From NCBI RefSeq assembly GCF_014490785.1, contig NZ_CP051488.1, forward strand, positions 4,774,001 through 4,838,000: DNA of 64,000 nt, read 5' to 3'. Made by a program: the position numbers and the translations under genes. The stretch is from Kosakonia sp. SMBL-WEM22. GTDB lineage: Bacteria; Pseudomonadota; Gammaproteobacteria; Enterobacterales; Enterobacteriaceae. Shown one piece after another: positions 8,582 to 20,501 of the stretch (position 1 is the first letter of the stretch; the number at the start of each line of letters is the position of its first letter). The notes under the pieces were generated by a model, which saw only the letters and a program-made list of their open reading frames with translations, was not told where the DNA came from and did not search any database.

Positions 8582-9544
8582 TTATTCCGCGCTGCGTAGT
8601 GATATTTCCCCACCAACCCAGGGTTTAACCACGCCATCCTGCTCAAGCAATAAAGCACCCTGCGCATCAATGCCGCGAGAGATACCAAAGATCTCTTTTT
8701 CGCCAATGATTAATTTAACCGGCCGGTTAATAAAATTATCCAGCACTTCCCAGCGGGGGAGAAAAGGCGCGAGTCCTTCTTGTTCAAAGCAGTACAATGC
8801 GCTGCGCAACTCTGTAATAAGCCGGGCTGCAAGAACATTGCGGTCTATACGCACACCCGCTTCCTGCAGATTGATCCATCCCTGATTAATATCCCCTGCC
8901 TGAGCATTTCGCATGGCTAAATTTACACCGGCACCAATCACGATCTGCGCCGCATCGCCTGTTTTTCCCGTTAATTCGACAAGAATACCTGCAAGTTTAC
9001 GATCCTGGAGATAGAGGTCGTTAGGCCATTTAACCCGCACCTGATCAGCACCCAAGTCGCGTAATACTTCTGTCATGACGATGCCGATAACGAGGCTTAA
9101 GCCAATAGCAGCTGCGGGGCCTTGTTCGAGACGCCAGTACATGGAGATATAGAGATTAGCACCAAATGGCGAGACCCATTTCCGTCCACGGCGTCCACGT
9201 CCTGCCTGCTGATACTCGGCGACACAGGCATCGCCGGACTGCAAACTGCCAAGTCGATCCAGCAAATATTGGTTAGTGGAGTCAATGACAGGCAATACCG
9301 CCACGCTCCCTTGCTCAACTTCGCGACGGATGAAGTTTTCATCCAATAACTGAATAGGTTCAGGCAGACTGTATCCTTTTCCCGGTACGGTAAACACATC
9401 CACACCCCAGTCCCGGAGCGTCTGTATATGTTTATTGATTGCAGCCCGACTCATACCAAGACTTTCGCCAAGTTGTTCACCGGAGTGAAACTCGCCATCA
9501 GCCAGAATCGAGATCAGCGTCAAGGGGATAGTATTATCTTTCAC
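8582..9544 (-). CDS. birA: biotin-protein ligase and biotin operon repressor
   Basis: BirA makes biotinoyl-AMP, transfers biotin to the AccB carrier of acetyl-CoA carboxylase and, when biotin is in excess, dimerises and represses the bio operon. The 320-residue protein has an N-terminal winged helix (GMSRAAINKHIQTLRDWG, about 30-47), the ligase motif GRGRRGRKW at 115-123 and a C-terminal SH3-like domain. The N-terminal DNA-binding domain shows that this is the bifunctional type. It overlaps murB by four bases (ATGA), so the two are translationally coupled. The biotin importer gene bioP lies at 43406-44305. Confidence 0.97.
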   Translation of the reverse strand: MKDNTIPLTLISILADGEFHSGEQLGESLGMSRAAINKHIQTLRDWGVDVFTVPGKGYSLPEPIQLLDENFIRREVEQGSVAVLPVIDSTNQYLLDRLGSLQSGDACVAEYQQAGRGRRGRKWVSPFGANLYISMYWRLEQGPAAAIGLSLVIGIVMTEVLRDLGADQVRVKWPNDLYLQDRKLAGILVELTGKTGDAAQIVIGAGVNLAMRNAQAGDINQGWINLQEAGVRIDRNVLAARLITELRSALYCFEQEGLAPFLPRWEVLDNFINRPVKLIIGEKEIFGISRGIDAQGALLLEQDGVVKPWVGGEISLRSAE

Positions 9545-10569
9545 GCAATAATCTCCACGGCATTCACCTCACCGGCATGACCAATAAAGCGCACCTCTGG
9601 CTCTAGCCAGACATTAAATTTTTCACCGACGCGCTGGCGCACTATATGGGCAAGCTGAACCACATCATCACTTGTCGCGTGACCAGTATTAATGAGCACC
9701 AGAGCCTGTAGATAATGAACGGCAGCGCCACCTGTTGATGTGCCTTTCAACTGGCATTGGTCGATAAGCCAACCGGCGGCCAGTTTCACTGAGCCATCGG
9801 CCTGCGGATAGTGCGGGGCATGGGGATGAGTAGCCAGCAGAGCAACCGCCTGTTCAGCTGTGATCACCGGGTTTTTGAAGAAGCTACCCGCATTACCATA
9901 AATTTTGGGGTCCGGTAGTTTGCTGGTACGCATATGACACACGGCATCGAAGACCTGCTGAGGCGTTACTGTCGCAGGATCAAGACGGATTAAGTCCCCA
10001 TACGTGAGCACCGGTTGCCACGCTTTAGCCAGACGCAACCCTACAGCAGTGATCGCAACGCGATCCTGGCACTCATGCTTGAATATGCTGTCACGATAGC
10101 CAAAGCGGCACTCTTTTGCCGTTAACCGCTGTTGTTTACCACTGTTTAGCTCAACGCAATCAACATAATCGCAGACACGCTTCAGCTCAACGCCGTATGC
10201 GCCGATATTCTGGATAGGTGAGGATCCTGTACAGCCAGGGATCAACGCGAGATTTTCGAGGCCTGGCATCCCGCGCTCAAGTGTGAACTGCACAAGTTGA
10301 TGCCAGTTCTCACCGGCGCCAACGTGTAGCAGCCATGCATCAGCCTCTTCGCTAATCTTGATGCCTTTGATGCGGTTGATGATGACGGTTCCGGCAAAAT
10401 CCTCCAGGAAAAGCACATTACTGCCCTCTCCAAGGATCAGCACCGGTTGCTGATGCTCTAATGCACTCTGCCAGGCATCCAGCAGTTGTTGGGTATTCTC
10501 AGCGCATACGATGCGACGGGCACTATGCTCGATACCAAAAGTGTTCCACGGCTTAAGAGAGAGATTCAT
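9541..10569 (-). CDS. murB: UDP-N-acetylenolpyruvoylglucosamine reductase
   Basis: MurB is the FAD/NADPH enzyme that reduces enolpyruvyl-UDP-GlcNAc to UDP-MurNAc in peptidoglycan synthesis. The 342-residue protein starts MNLSLKPWNTFGIEHSARRI. It has the FAD-binding GEGSNVLFL segment near residue 47, GCTGSSPIQNIGAYG, the catalytic-serine region NAGSFFKNP near 226-234 and the C-terminal LEPEVRFIG with the conserved Glu. It is the first gene of murB-birA and lies just downstream of the 5S rRNA terminator, as it does after rrnB in E. coli. Confidence 0.97.
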   Translation of the reverse strand: MNLSLKPWNTFGIEHSARRIVCAENTQQLLDAWQSALEHQQPVLILGEGSNVLFLEDFAGTVIINRIKGIKISEEADAWLLHVGAGENWHQLVQFTLERGMPGLENLALIPGCTGSSPIQNIGAYGVELKRVCDYVDCVELNSGKQQRLTAKECRFGYRDSIFKHECQDRVAITAVGLRLAKAWQPVLTYGDLIRLDPATVTPQQVFDAVCHMRTSKLPDPKIYGNAGSFFKNPVITAEQAVALLATHPHAPHYPQADGSVKLAAGWLIDQCQLKGTSTGGAAVHYLQALVLINTGHATSDDVVQLAHIVRQRVGEKFNVWLEPEVRFIGHAGEVNAVEIIA

Positions 10570-10652
10570 TCACGCTATCCTGATGCAAAAACAGGGCTAG
10601 TTTACCGTATACGAAGGGGGAGTGCTTGCGGTGTTTCAGGAAGATACAACGC

Positions 10653-10682
10653 AAAAAGCCTCATGCTTTCGCATGAGGCTTT
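10653..10682 (-). terminator. rRNA operon terminator
   Basis: A 10-base perfect stem AGCCTCATGC/GCATGAGGCT with a GAAA tetraloop on the minus strand is followed by a T run. It starts 13 bases after the 3' end of 5S rRNA and is a typical rrn T1 terminator, between 5S and murB. Confidence 0.93.
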
Positions 10683-10693
10683 CGCTTTATTTG

Positions 10694-10813
10694 ATGCCTG
10701 GCAGTTCCCTACTCTCGCATGGGGAGACCCCACACTACCATCGGCGCTACGGCGTTTCACTTCTGAGTTCGGCATGGGGTCAGGTGGGACCACCGCGCTA
10801 GTGCCGCCAGGCA
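10694..10813 (-). rRNA. rrf: 5S ribosomal RNA
   Basis: These 120 bases on the minus strand begin TGCCTGGCGGCACTAGCGCG and end with AACTGCCAGGCAT, closing helix I. The sequence is near-identical to E. coli 5S rRNA. It is the last gene of the rRNA operon. Confidence 0.97.
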
Positions 10814-10850
10814 AATTCTTTGTGCCCGGAACGTCTCTTTTACCCTGATG

Positions 10851-10926
10851 CGGCGTTGGCTGCGCTCGTAAAGTCAGTCACATACTTCAGTATGCTCCTT
10901 CCTTTCCGTCACTGGCCGCCTTGCCT
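10851..10926 (-). repeat. ERIC-like palindromic repeat inside the 23S-5S spacer
   Basis: On the minus strand the segment reads GGCAAGGCGGCC, a GC-rich arm, GGAGCATACTGAAGTATGTGAC and finally GAGCGCAGCCAACGC. That is the order of blocks in the ERIC (IRU) core, whose standard primers cover GGGGATTCAC/GAGCTTACAT and AAGTAAGTGACTGGGG. The CCCC/GGGG arms are diverged here. The 23S-5S spacer is 192 bases, about 100 more than in E. coli, consistent with insertion of this element. Confidence 0.75.
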
Positions 10927-11005
10927 CAGCGCAAAAGCGTTCGTTCCTTCAAATCTGGTATCAGCTGAAAATCTGTCTCTCACGCCAAAACATCTTCGGC
11001 GTTGT

Positions 11006-13911
<2,906 letters not shown>

Positions 13912-14015
13912 TCACAACCCGAAGATGTTTCGAGAACACCTTAAGTTGCGAAAATTTGAGAGACTCACAGAACAATTCGCATTGTTCAGTGTTTCAATTT
14001 TCAGCTTGATCCAGA

Positions 14016-14028
14016 TTTTTAAAGAGCA
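14016..14028 (-). promoter_or_regulatory. spacer boxA antitermination element
   Basis: TGCTCTTTAAAAA on the minus strand, just upstream of 23S, matches the rrn boxA consensus (TGCTCTTTAACA). BoxA in the transcript loads NusB-S10 and keeps polymerase resistant to Rho through the 23S gene. Confidence 0.85.
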
Positions 14029-14088
14029 AAACTTCGCAGCACACACAGAATGTGTACTCTGAAGTTTTCTTGTACCGAACAGTGAGGA

Positions 14089-14164
14089 TGGTGGAGCTAT
14101 GCGGGATCGAACCGCAGACCTCCTGCGTGCAAAGCAGGCGCTCTCCCAGCTGAGCTATAGCCCC
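14089..14164 (-). tRNA. alaT: tRNA-Ala (TGC), rRNA spacer
   Basis: This 76-base tRNA begins GGGGCTATAGCTCAGCTGGG on the minus strand, has anticodon TGC in TTTGCACGC and ends with CCA. It is the second spacer tRNA, as in E. coli rrnA, rrnD and rrnH. Confidence 0.97.
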
Positions 14165-14197
14165 ATCGTAGTTAAACTCTGTTACCCGTAATTTTTC

Positions 14198-14271
14198 CTG
14201 AGACAAGGCGTGAAAGGTCGAAGCATACTGAAGTATGCGAGTCGTTTCACAACGCTGTATTCAGGGAAAAT
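14198..14271 (-). repeat. long imperfect hairpin in the Ile-Ala spacer
   Basis: A left arm (TTTTCCTGAGACAAGGCGTG and following bases) pairs imperfectly with a right arm ending ACGCTGTATTCAGGGAAAA around the core CATACTGAAGTATG. The core is identical to that of the ERIC-like element at 10851-10926. The spacer between the two tRNAs is 108 bases, against about 42 in E. coli as I remember it. Confidence 0.65.
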
Positions 14272-14272
14272 T

Positions 14273-14349
<77 letters not shown>

Positions 14350-14422
14350 GCAGAGATTTTCACTGCTCGTTATTTTTCATCAGACAATCTGTGTGGACAC
14401 TACAGGGAAAGGTTCTTTAAGG

Positions 14423-15964
<1,542 letters not shown>

Positions 15965-16094
15965 AAAGTTTGATGCTCATCGAATTAAACCGTAATGAAT
16001 TACGTGTTCACCCGTGAGACTTGGTATTCATTTAGTGTCCGAAGACATTAAGAATCCATGTCACCTGAGTGCCCACACAGATTGTCTGATAAAT

Positions 16095-16106
16095 TGTTAA
16101 AGAGCA
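16095..16106 (-). promoter_or_regulatory. leader boxA of the rRNA operon
   Basis: TGCTCTTTAACA on the minus strand is a perfect rrn boxA, followed by the AATTTATCAGACAATCTGTG leader segment shared with E. coli rrn operons. It lies between P2 and 16S and directs NusB/S10-dependent antitermination. Confidence 0.93.
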
Positions 16107-16142
16107 GTGCCGCTTCGCTTTTCGCTGCGGCGCGGGGTGTGC

Positions 16143-16170
16143 ATATTACGCTTTCCCGCTGTGAAGTCAA
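16143..16170 (-). promoter_or_regulatory. rRNA operon promoter P2
   Basis: TTGACT (16165-16170) and TAATAT (16143-16148) on the minus strand are spaced 16 bases apart. They lie about 100 bases downstream of P1, the usual tandem arrangement for rrn operons. P2 gives basal transcription at low growth rate. Confidence 0.9.
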
Positions 16171-16240
16171 CTGATTATTTTCAGATTTCTTCACCTGACA
16201 GGCCGGTGTGTTTGCCGTTGTGCCGTGTCAGTGGAGGCGC

Positions 16241-16268
16241 ATTATAGGGAGTTAATTCCTGCTGACAA
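16241..16268 (-). promoter_or_regulatory. rRNA operon promoter P1
   Basis: TTGTCA (16263-16268) and TATAAT (16241-16246) on the minus strand are spaced 16 bases apart, as in E. coli rrn P1, with a GC-rich discriminator (GCGCC) after the -10. An AT-rich stretch upstream (about 16271-16310) is a probable UP element. P1 is the growth-rate and ppGpp-regulated start. Confidence 0.93.
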
Positions 16269-16320
16269 CCCCTAATTTCAAAAAACTTTTCGTTCGCTTA
16301 ATTTTCCGTCGCAATGCCCA

Positions 16321-16863
16321 TTAAACGGGCGATTTGCTCTTTAACTGAGCGATTTCGCGGGCGAAATGCGCCACCTGCTGCCAGTCGGTATAGACCACTT
16401 CCTGACTGGTGTTCGTTTCGCCCCCCGTCATCTTCATAATTAACCGAATCATAAAGCGATCGTACCAGCGATAACGCGGATAACGGAGCGCGCCGGCAAA
16501 CACGGCACAGTGATCCGGCTTCCAGGGAGATGAAAGAAGGAATTTACGCGTATAGCTATTTGTCTGCGGCGAACTCTTCTCAGGTTTGCGCGCCACCAGG
16601 TTAACGGAATAGAAAGCGCTTGGCAGAGTATTGAGCGTTTGCAGATGCTTTTTCACAAAGCTCTCCAGCGCCGGGTGGAAATGACCATAGCGAATAGACG
16701 CCCCAATCACTACGCGGTCATACTTCGTCCACTCAATCTCCGGCGTGCGGTTCAGGTTCACCACATCGGCATACACGCCCAGCTCTTTCAGTTCAGAGGC
16801 GAGGTAAGAGGCAATCTCCCGCGTTTGCCCATCCCGGGTAGAGAAAAGAATCAATGTTTTCAC
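16321..16863 (-). CDS. hemG: menaquinone-dependent protoporphyrinogen IX oxidase
   Basis: HemG oxidises protoporphyrinogen IX to protoporphyrin IX in haem synthesis and passes electrons to the respiratory quinone pool. The 180-residue product starts (GTG) MKTLILFSTRDGQTREIASY, a flavodoxin-like FMN-binding fold, and has the VVIGASIRYGHFHP loop typical of HemG. The frame is open 33 codons further upstream, overlapping trkH, but the GTG at 16861-16863 has GGGAG ahead of it and matches the E. coli start. It follows trkH by 11 bases and is the last gene of pepQ-yigZ-trkH-hemG, reading towards the rRNA promoters. Confidence 0.95.
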   Translation of the reverse strand: MKTLILFSTRDGQTREIASYLASELKELGVYADVVNLNRTPEIEWTKYDRVVIGASIRYGHFHPALESFVKKHLQTLNTLPSAFYSVNLVARKPEKSSPQTNSYTRKFLLSSPWKPDHCAVFAGALRYPRYRWYDRFMIRLIMKMTGGETNTSQEVVYTDWQQVAHFAREIAQLKSKSPV

Positions 16864-16874
16864 GTAACGCTCCC

Positions 16875-18326
16875 TTATTCGCGCCAGAAAGTGGGGGTAA
16901 ACAGCACCAGCAGGGTGAAGACCTCCAGACGACCAAACAACATGTTGGCAATAAGCACCCATTTTGCCACCGGGTTCATACTGGCGAAGTTGTCTGCCAC
17001 CACGCCCAGCCCCGGCCCCAGGTTATTGAGCGTAGCCACAACTGAAGCAAAGGCAGAGAAATCATCCACGCCTGTGGCGATAATCGCCAGCATGCTGACA
17101 ATAAAGACCAGCGCATAGGCGGAGAAGAACCCCCATACAGCTTCAAGAATACGTTCCGGCAGCGCGCGCTGGCCGAGCTTAATGCTATAAACCGCATTCG
17201 GGTGTACCAGACGCTTCAACTCACGGTTCCCCTGCTTGAAGAGCAGCAAGATGCGGATCACTTTCAGGCCGCCGCCCGTTGAACCGGCACAACCACCGAT
17301 AAATGCCGAGCACAACAACAGCACCGGCAGGAACAGTGGCCAGCGGGCAATACTGTCTGTAGTAAAGCCAGCCGTGGTCGCCATAGAGACCACCTGGAAG
17401 AAAGCCTGGTTCACCGTGGTCAGCGCCGAGGTGTAGACATCATGGAACCAGAGCACCACGGTACAGATGACCACCAGCGTCAGCTGCACGCCAATAAACA
17501 TGCGGAATTCCGGATCGCGCCAGTACACCTTCAGGCTGCGCCCGCTCAACAGCGAGAAGTGCAAACCGTAGTTACAGCCGGAGATCAGTAAGAAGATAGC
17601 AATAATGGTGTTAATCGTCGGGCTGTCGAAGTAGCCGATACTGGCATCGTGCGTCGAGAAGCCGCCGATAGCGATAGTGGCGAAGCTGTGCCCGATGGCG
17701 TCAAACGCTGGCATGCCGGCAAACCACAGCGCCAGCGCGCAGGCCACCGTCAGTAAGACATAGATGAGCCACAACGTCTTCGCCGTTTCCGCAATACGCG
17801 GACGCATCTTGTTATCCTTCAGCGGCCCCGGCATCTCGGCGCGATAGAGCTGCATACCGCCGACGCCAAGGATAGGCAGAATGGCAACGGCCAGCACAAT
17901 GATCCCCATCCCGCCGAACCACTGCAGCATCTGGCGATAAAAGAGAATGGCGTGCGGCAGCGAATCGAGCCCCACCAGCGTGGTGGCTCCCGTAGTCGTC
18001 AAGCCAGAGAAGGATTCAAAAAAGGCGTCGGTCACCGTCAGGTTCGGGCTTTCCGAGAAGATAAAGGGCAGCGCACCGACGCTGCCCAGCACGGTCCAGA
18101 AGAGCACTACGATCAAAAACCCTTCACGGGATTTCAGCTCCCCTTTCTCACGACGGTTCGGCCACCACAAGATGGAGCCAATCACTAGCGCGGCGAGAAA
18201 GGTCTGAGTAAACGCGCGCCCTGCGCCGTCACGGTAAATAAGGGCTACCAGTCCAGGTAAGATCATCGTTCCGGAAAAGAGGATGACCAGCAGTCCAACG
18301 ATTCGGGTTATGGCGCGAAAATGCAT
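16875..18326 (-). CDS. trkH: Trk potassium uptake protein TrkH
   Basis: TrkH is the inner-membrane ion-conducting subunit of the Trk potassium uptake system; it works with the NAD/ATP-gated TrkA, which is encoded elsewhere. The 483-residue protein starts MHFRAITRIVGLLVILFSGT and has many hydrophobic segments arranged as four pore-like repeats with Gly-rich filter loops (for example SGLTTTGATTLVG, TIAIGGFSTHDAS and ATTAGFTTDSI). The length equals E. coli TrkH. It is 40 bases after yigZ and 11 before hemG. Confidence 0.97.
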   Translation of the reverse strand: MHFRAITRIVGLLVILFSGTMILPGLVALIYRDGAGRAFTQTFLAALVIGSILWWPNRREKGELKSREGFLIVVLFWTVLGSVGALPFIFSESPNLTVTDAFFESFSGLTTTGATTLVGLDSLPHAILFYRQMLQWFGGMGIIVLAVAILPILGVGGMQLYRAEMPGPLKDNKMRPRIAETAKTLWLIYVLLTVACALALWFAGMPAFDAIGHSFATIAIGGFSTHDASIGYFDSPTINTIIAIFLLISGCNYGLHFSLLSGRSLKVYWRDPEFRMFIGVQLTLVVICTVVLWFHDVYTSALTTVNQAFFQVVSMATTAGFTTDSIARWPLFLPVLLLCSAFIGGCAGSTGGGLKVIRILLLFKQGNRELKRLVHPNAVYSIKLGQRALPERILEAVWGFFSAYALVFIVSMLAIIATGVDDFSAFASVVATLNNLGPGLGVVADNFASMNPVAKWVLIANMLFGRLEVFTLLVLFTPTFWRE

Positions 18327-18366
18327 CTCTGCCGCTTCCTATGGTGTTCAGAAAATCAGGTGGCGA

Positions 18367-18981
18367 TTATTCTTCAGTTTTTAACAATTGCAATGCGCCA
18401 CGGCTAAAATCAGCCAGCTTTGCCGAAAAGGCCTCCAGATGACTCTGCGGAAGCGCGACACGCAGCCGCACCGCGGCCTGATAGTCGCTGGAGACAATTT
18501 TCCCGTCGAACTGCCCGAGCAGCGCTTCAATTCCCGCAAGCTGTGCATAATCGCAACACAAAGTATATTCGGTTAACGGCATTTTGCGGGTGGTGGTGAG
18601 CTGCGTGAGCGCCTGCTGCACGCCGCCGCCATACGCCTTCACCAGCCCGCCGGTGCCCAACAACACGCCGCCATAGTAACGCACCACTACCGCGGTAATC
18701 TCCCCCACGCCGCTGCCCATCAGCTGCGCGAGGATGGGCTTGCCCGCCGTCCCTGCCGGTTCGCCATCGTCAGAAAAGCCTAGCTGTTGTGAATCATCCG
18801 GCGCACCGGCGACCCACGCCACACAATGGTGACGTGCAGTTGGATGTTCAGCGCGCACGGACTCAACGAACGCCTTTGCCGCCTCGACGCCATCCGTGTG
18901 CGCCAGCAGAGTAATAAAGCGGCTCTTTTTGATCTCCTCGCTAAAGGTGACCGGCGCCGCCGGAATAGGCCAGCTCTCCAT
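18367..18981 (-). CDS. yigZ: IMPACT-family protein YigZ
   Basis: YigZ belongs to the IMPACT/YigZ family, whose eukaryotic members regulate translation; its bacterial role is not settled. The 204-residue protein starts MESWPIPAAPVTFSEEIKKS and has the family core ARHHCVAWVAGAPDDSQQLG followed by DDGEPAGTAGKPIL (about 50-85), then a C-terminal ferredoxin-like domain. It overlaps pepQ by one base (TAATG), showing translational coupling, and is followed by trkH. Confidence 0.93.
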   Translation of the reverse strand: MESWPIPAAPVTFSEEIKKSRFITLLAHTDGVEAAKAFVESVRAEHPTARHHCVAWVAGAPDDSQQLGFSDDGEPAGTAGKPILAQLMGSGVGEITAVVVRYYGGVLLGTGGLVKAYGGGVQQALTQLTTTRKMPLTEYTLCCDYAQLAGIEALLGQFDGKIVSSDYQAAVRLRVALPQSHLEAFSAKLADFSRGALQLLKTEE

Positions 18982-20312
18982 TACGCCAGCTTCAGATCCC
19001 GCGTCATGTTCTCGGTACCATTTTCATGGATGACGACGTTATCTTCGATACGAATACCGCCGAACGGTTTCAGCGCCTCAATTTTCTGCCAGTTGAAGTG
19101 CTTACCGAGCGGCCCATCACGCCACGGTGCCAGCAGCGACTCAATAAAGTAGATGCCCGGCTCAATGGTGACGACCATGCGCGGCTGCATCACGCGCGTG
19201 CAGCGCAGGTAGGGGTATTTCGACGGTGCGGCGAGATGGGTGCCGGTGTCATCCTGCATAAACCCGCCGACATCATGCACCTGCAAACCGAGCGGGTGGC
19301 CGAGACCATGTGGCATAAATGGCCCGGTAATATTCTGCTCAACCATCGCCTCTTCGCTGATATCGGTGACGATCTGGTGGCGACGCAGCAGTTTCGCGAT
19401 GCGCTGATGGAACTGAATATGGTAATCAACGTAGTTAACGCCCGCCTTCAGAGTGGCGATCAGCGCGAGCTGCTCTTCATTCACATCTTTTATAAGCTGC
19501 GCAAAGTCGGTGTCGCTGTTCGCCGCCCAGGTGCGGGTTAAATCGGCGGCATAACCGTTATATTCCGCACCGGCATCCAGCAGGAAACTGCGCATTTCAG
19601 CAGGCGCGCGATGATCGAGTTTGGTGTAGTGCAGCACTGCAGCATGCTCATTAAGCGCCACGATATTGCCGTACGGCACATCGGTATCACGATGCCCGGT
19701 AGCGGTGAGATAGGCCAGGTTGATGTCGAACTCGCTCATCCCGGACTGGAACGCCTCATGCGCCGCGCGATGACCGATCACCGCGGTCTTCTGCGCTTCG
19801 CGCATACAAGCCAGCTCGTAATCCGTTTTATAGGCGCGATAGTAGTGCAGATAATTAATCACCGCTTTCGGATTGATATTGCTGGCGGCGATATCGAGCT
19901 TCAGCGCGCGCTCGGGCACCGGGCCAATATAGGCGATATTGCCGCGTGCGGCGGGTAGCTGGCCGCCGATATCATCGGCTTTCGGCAGGGCAATCACCTC
20001 AATCTCTTCGGTCCAGAAAGCGGTCGGCAGCGGCTCAACGTTATGCCAGTAATCGACCGGCAGGTAGAACCACAGCTTCGGCTTGTTTACGCCATCAACC
20101 AGCAGCCAGCAGTTCGGTACCTGTGTCACCGGCACCCAGGCTTTGAATTGCGGGTTCACTTTAAAGGGATAAGGGTGGTCATCAAGAAAGACGTTAAACA
20201 GCTCACCAGAGTGAATCAGTAACGCGTCAAGGTTACTGCGCGCCAGCACGTCACGCGCGCGTTCTTGTAAGGTAACAATATGATTTTTATACAGCGCTGC
20301 CAGCGAATCCAT
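18981..20312 (-). CDS. pepQ: Xaa-Pro dipeptidase (prolidase)
   Basis: PepQ is a cytoplasmic metallopeptidase that cleaves dipeptides with C-terminal proline. The 443-residue protein starts MDSLAALYKNHIVTLQERAR; its M24 pita-bread domain carries metal ligands in LLDAGAEYNGYAADLTRTWA (two Asp), HGLGHPLGLQVHD (His), VTIEPGIYFI (Glu) and GGIRIEDNVV (Glu). The length equals E. coli PepQ. It heads the operon and is divergent from fadB across a 189-base gap. Confidence 0.96.
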   Translation of the reverse strand: MDSLAALYKNHIVTLQERARDVLARSNLDALLIHSGELFNVFLDDHPYPFKVNPQFKAWVPVTQVPNCWLLVDGVNKPKLWFYLPVDYWHNVEPLPTAFWTEEIEVIALPKADDIGGQLPAARGNIAYIGPVPERALKLDIAASNINPKAVINYLHYYRAYKTDYELACMREAQKTAVIGHRAAHEAFQSGMSEFDINLAYLTATGHRDTDVPYGNIVALNEHAAVLHYTKLDHRAPAEMRSFLLDAGAEYNGYAADLTRTWAANSDTDFAQLIKDVNEEQLALIATLKAGVNYVDYHIQFHQRIAKLLRRHQIVTDISEEAMVEQNITGPFMPHGLGHPLGLQVHDVGGFMQDDTGTHLAAPSKYPYLRCTRVMQPRMVVTIEPGIYFIESLLAPWRDGPLGKHFNWQKIEALKPFGGIRIEDNVVIHENGTENMTRDLKLA

Positions 20313-20460
20313 CGTCTTTCCTTCTGTTAATCAAGACCACAAGTTGTCGCATCTTAGCACACCTCCTTTTATGTGAGTGATTTCCGCCGAGCGTGATCGA
20401 TGCTGCAATTTTTTAATGACTCATTTGCAATTTATTAACATAAAAACCACACTCCGCTTC

Positions 20461-20477
20461 ATCTGGTACGACCAGAT
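20461..20477 (+). promoter_or_regulatory. FadR operator upstream of fadBA
   Basis: ATCTGGTACGACCAGAT is a 17-base palindrome matching the FadR consensus (ATCTGGTCNGACCAGAT) and the known fadBA operator of E. coli. It lies 25 bases before the fadB ATG. FadR should repress fadBA until long-chain acyl-CoA releases it. Confidence 0.92.
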
Positions 20478-20501
20478 CACTGCTGAATTCTGGAGACTGA
20501 C

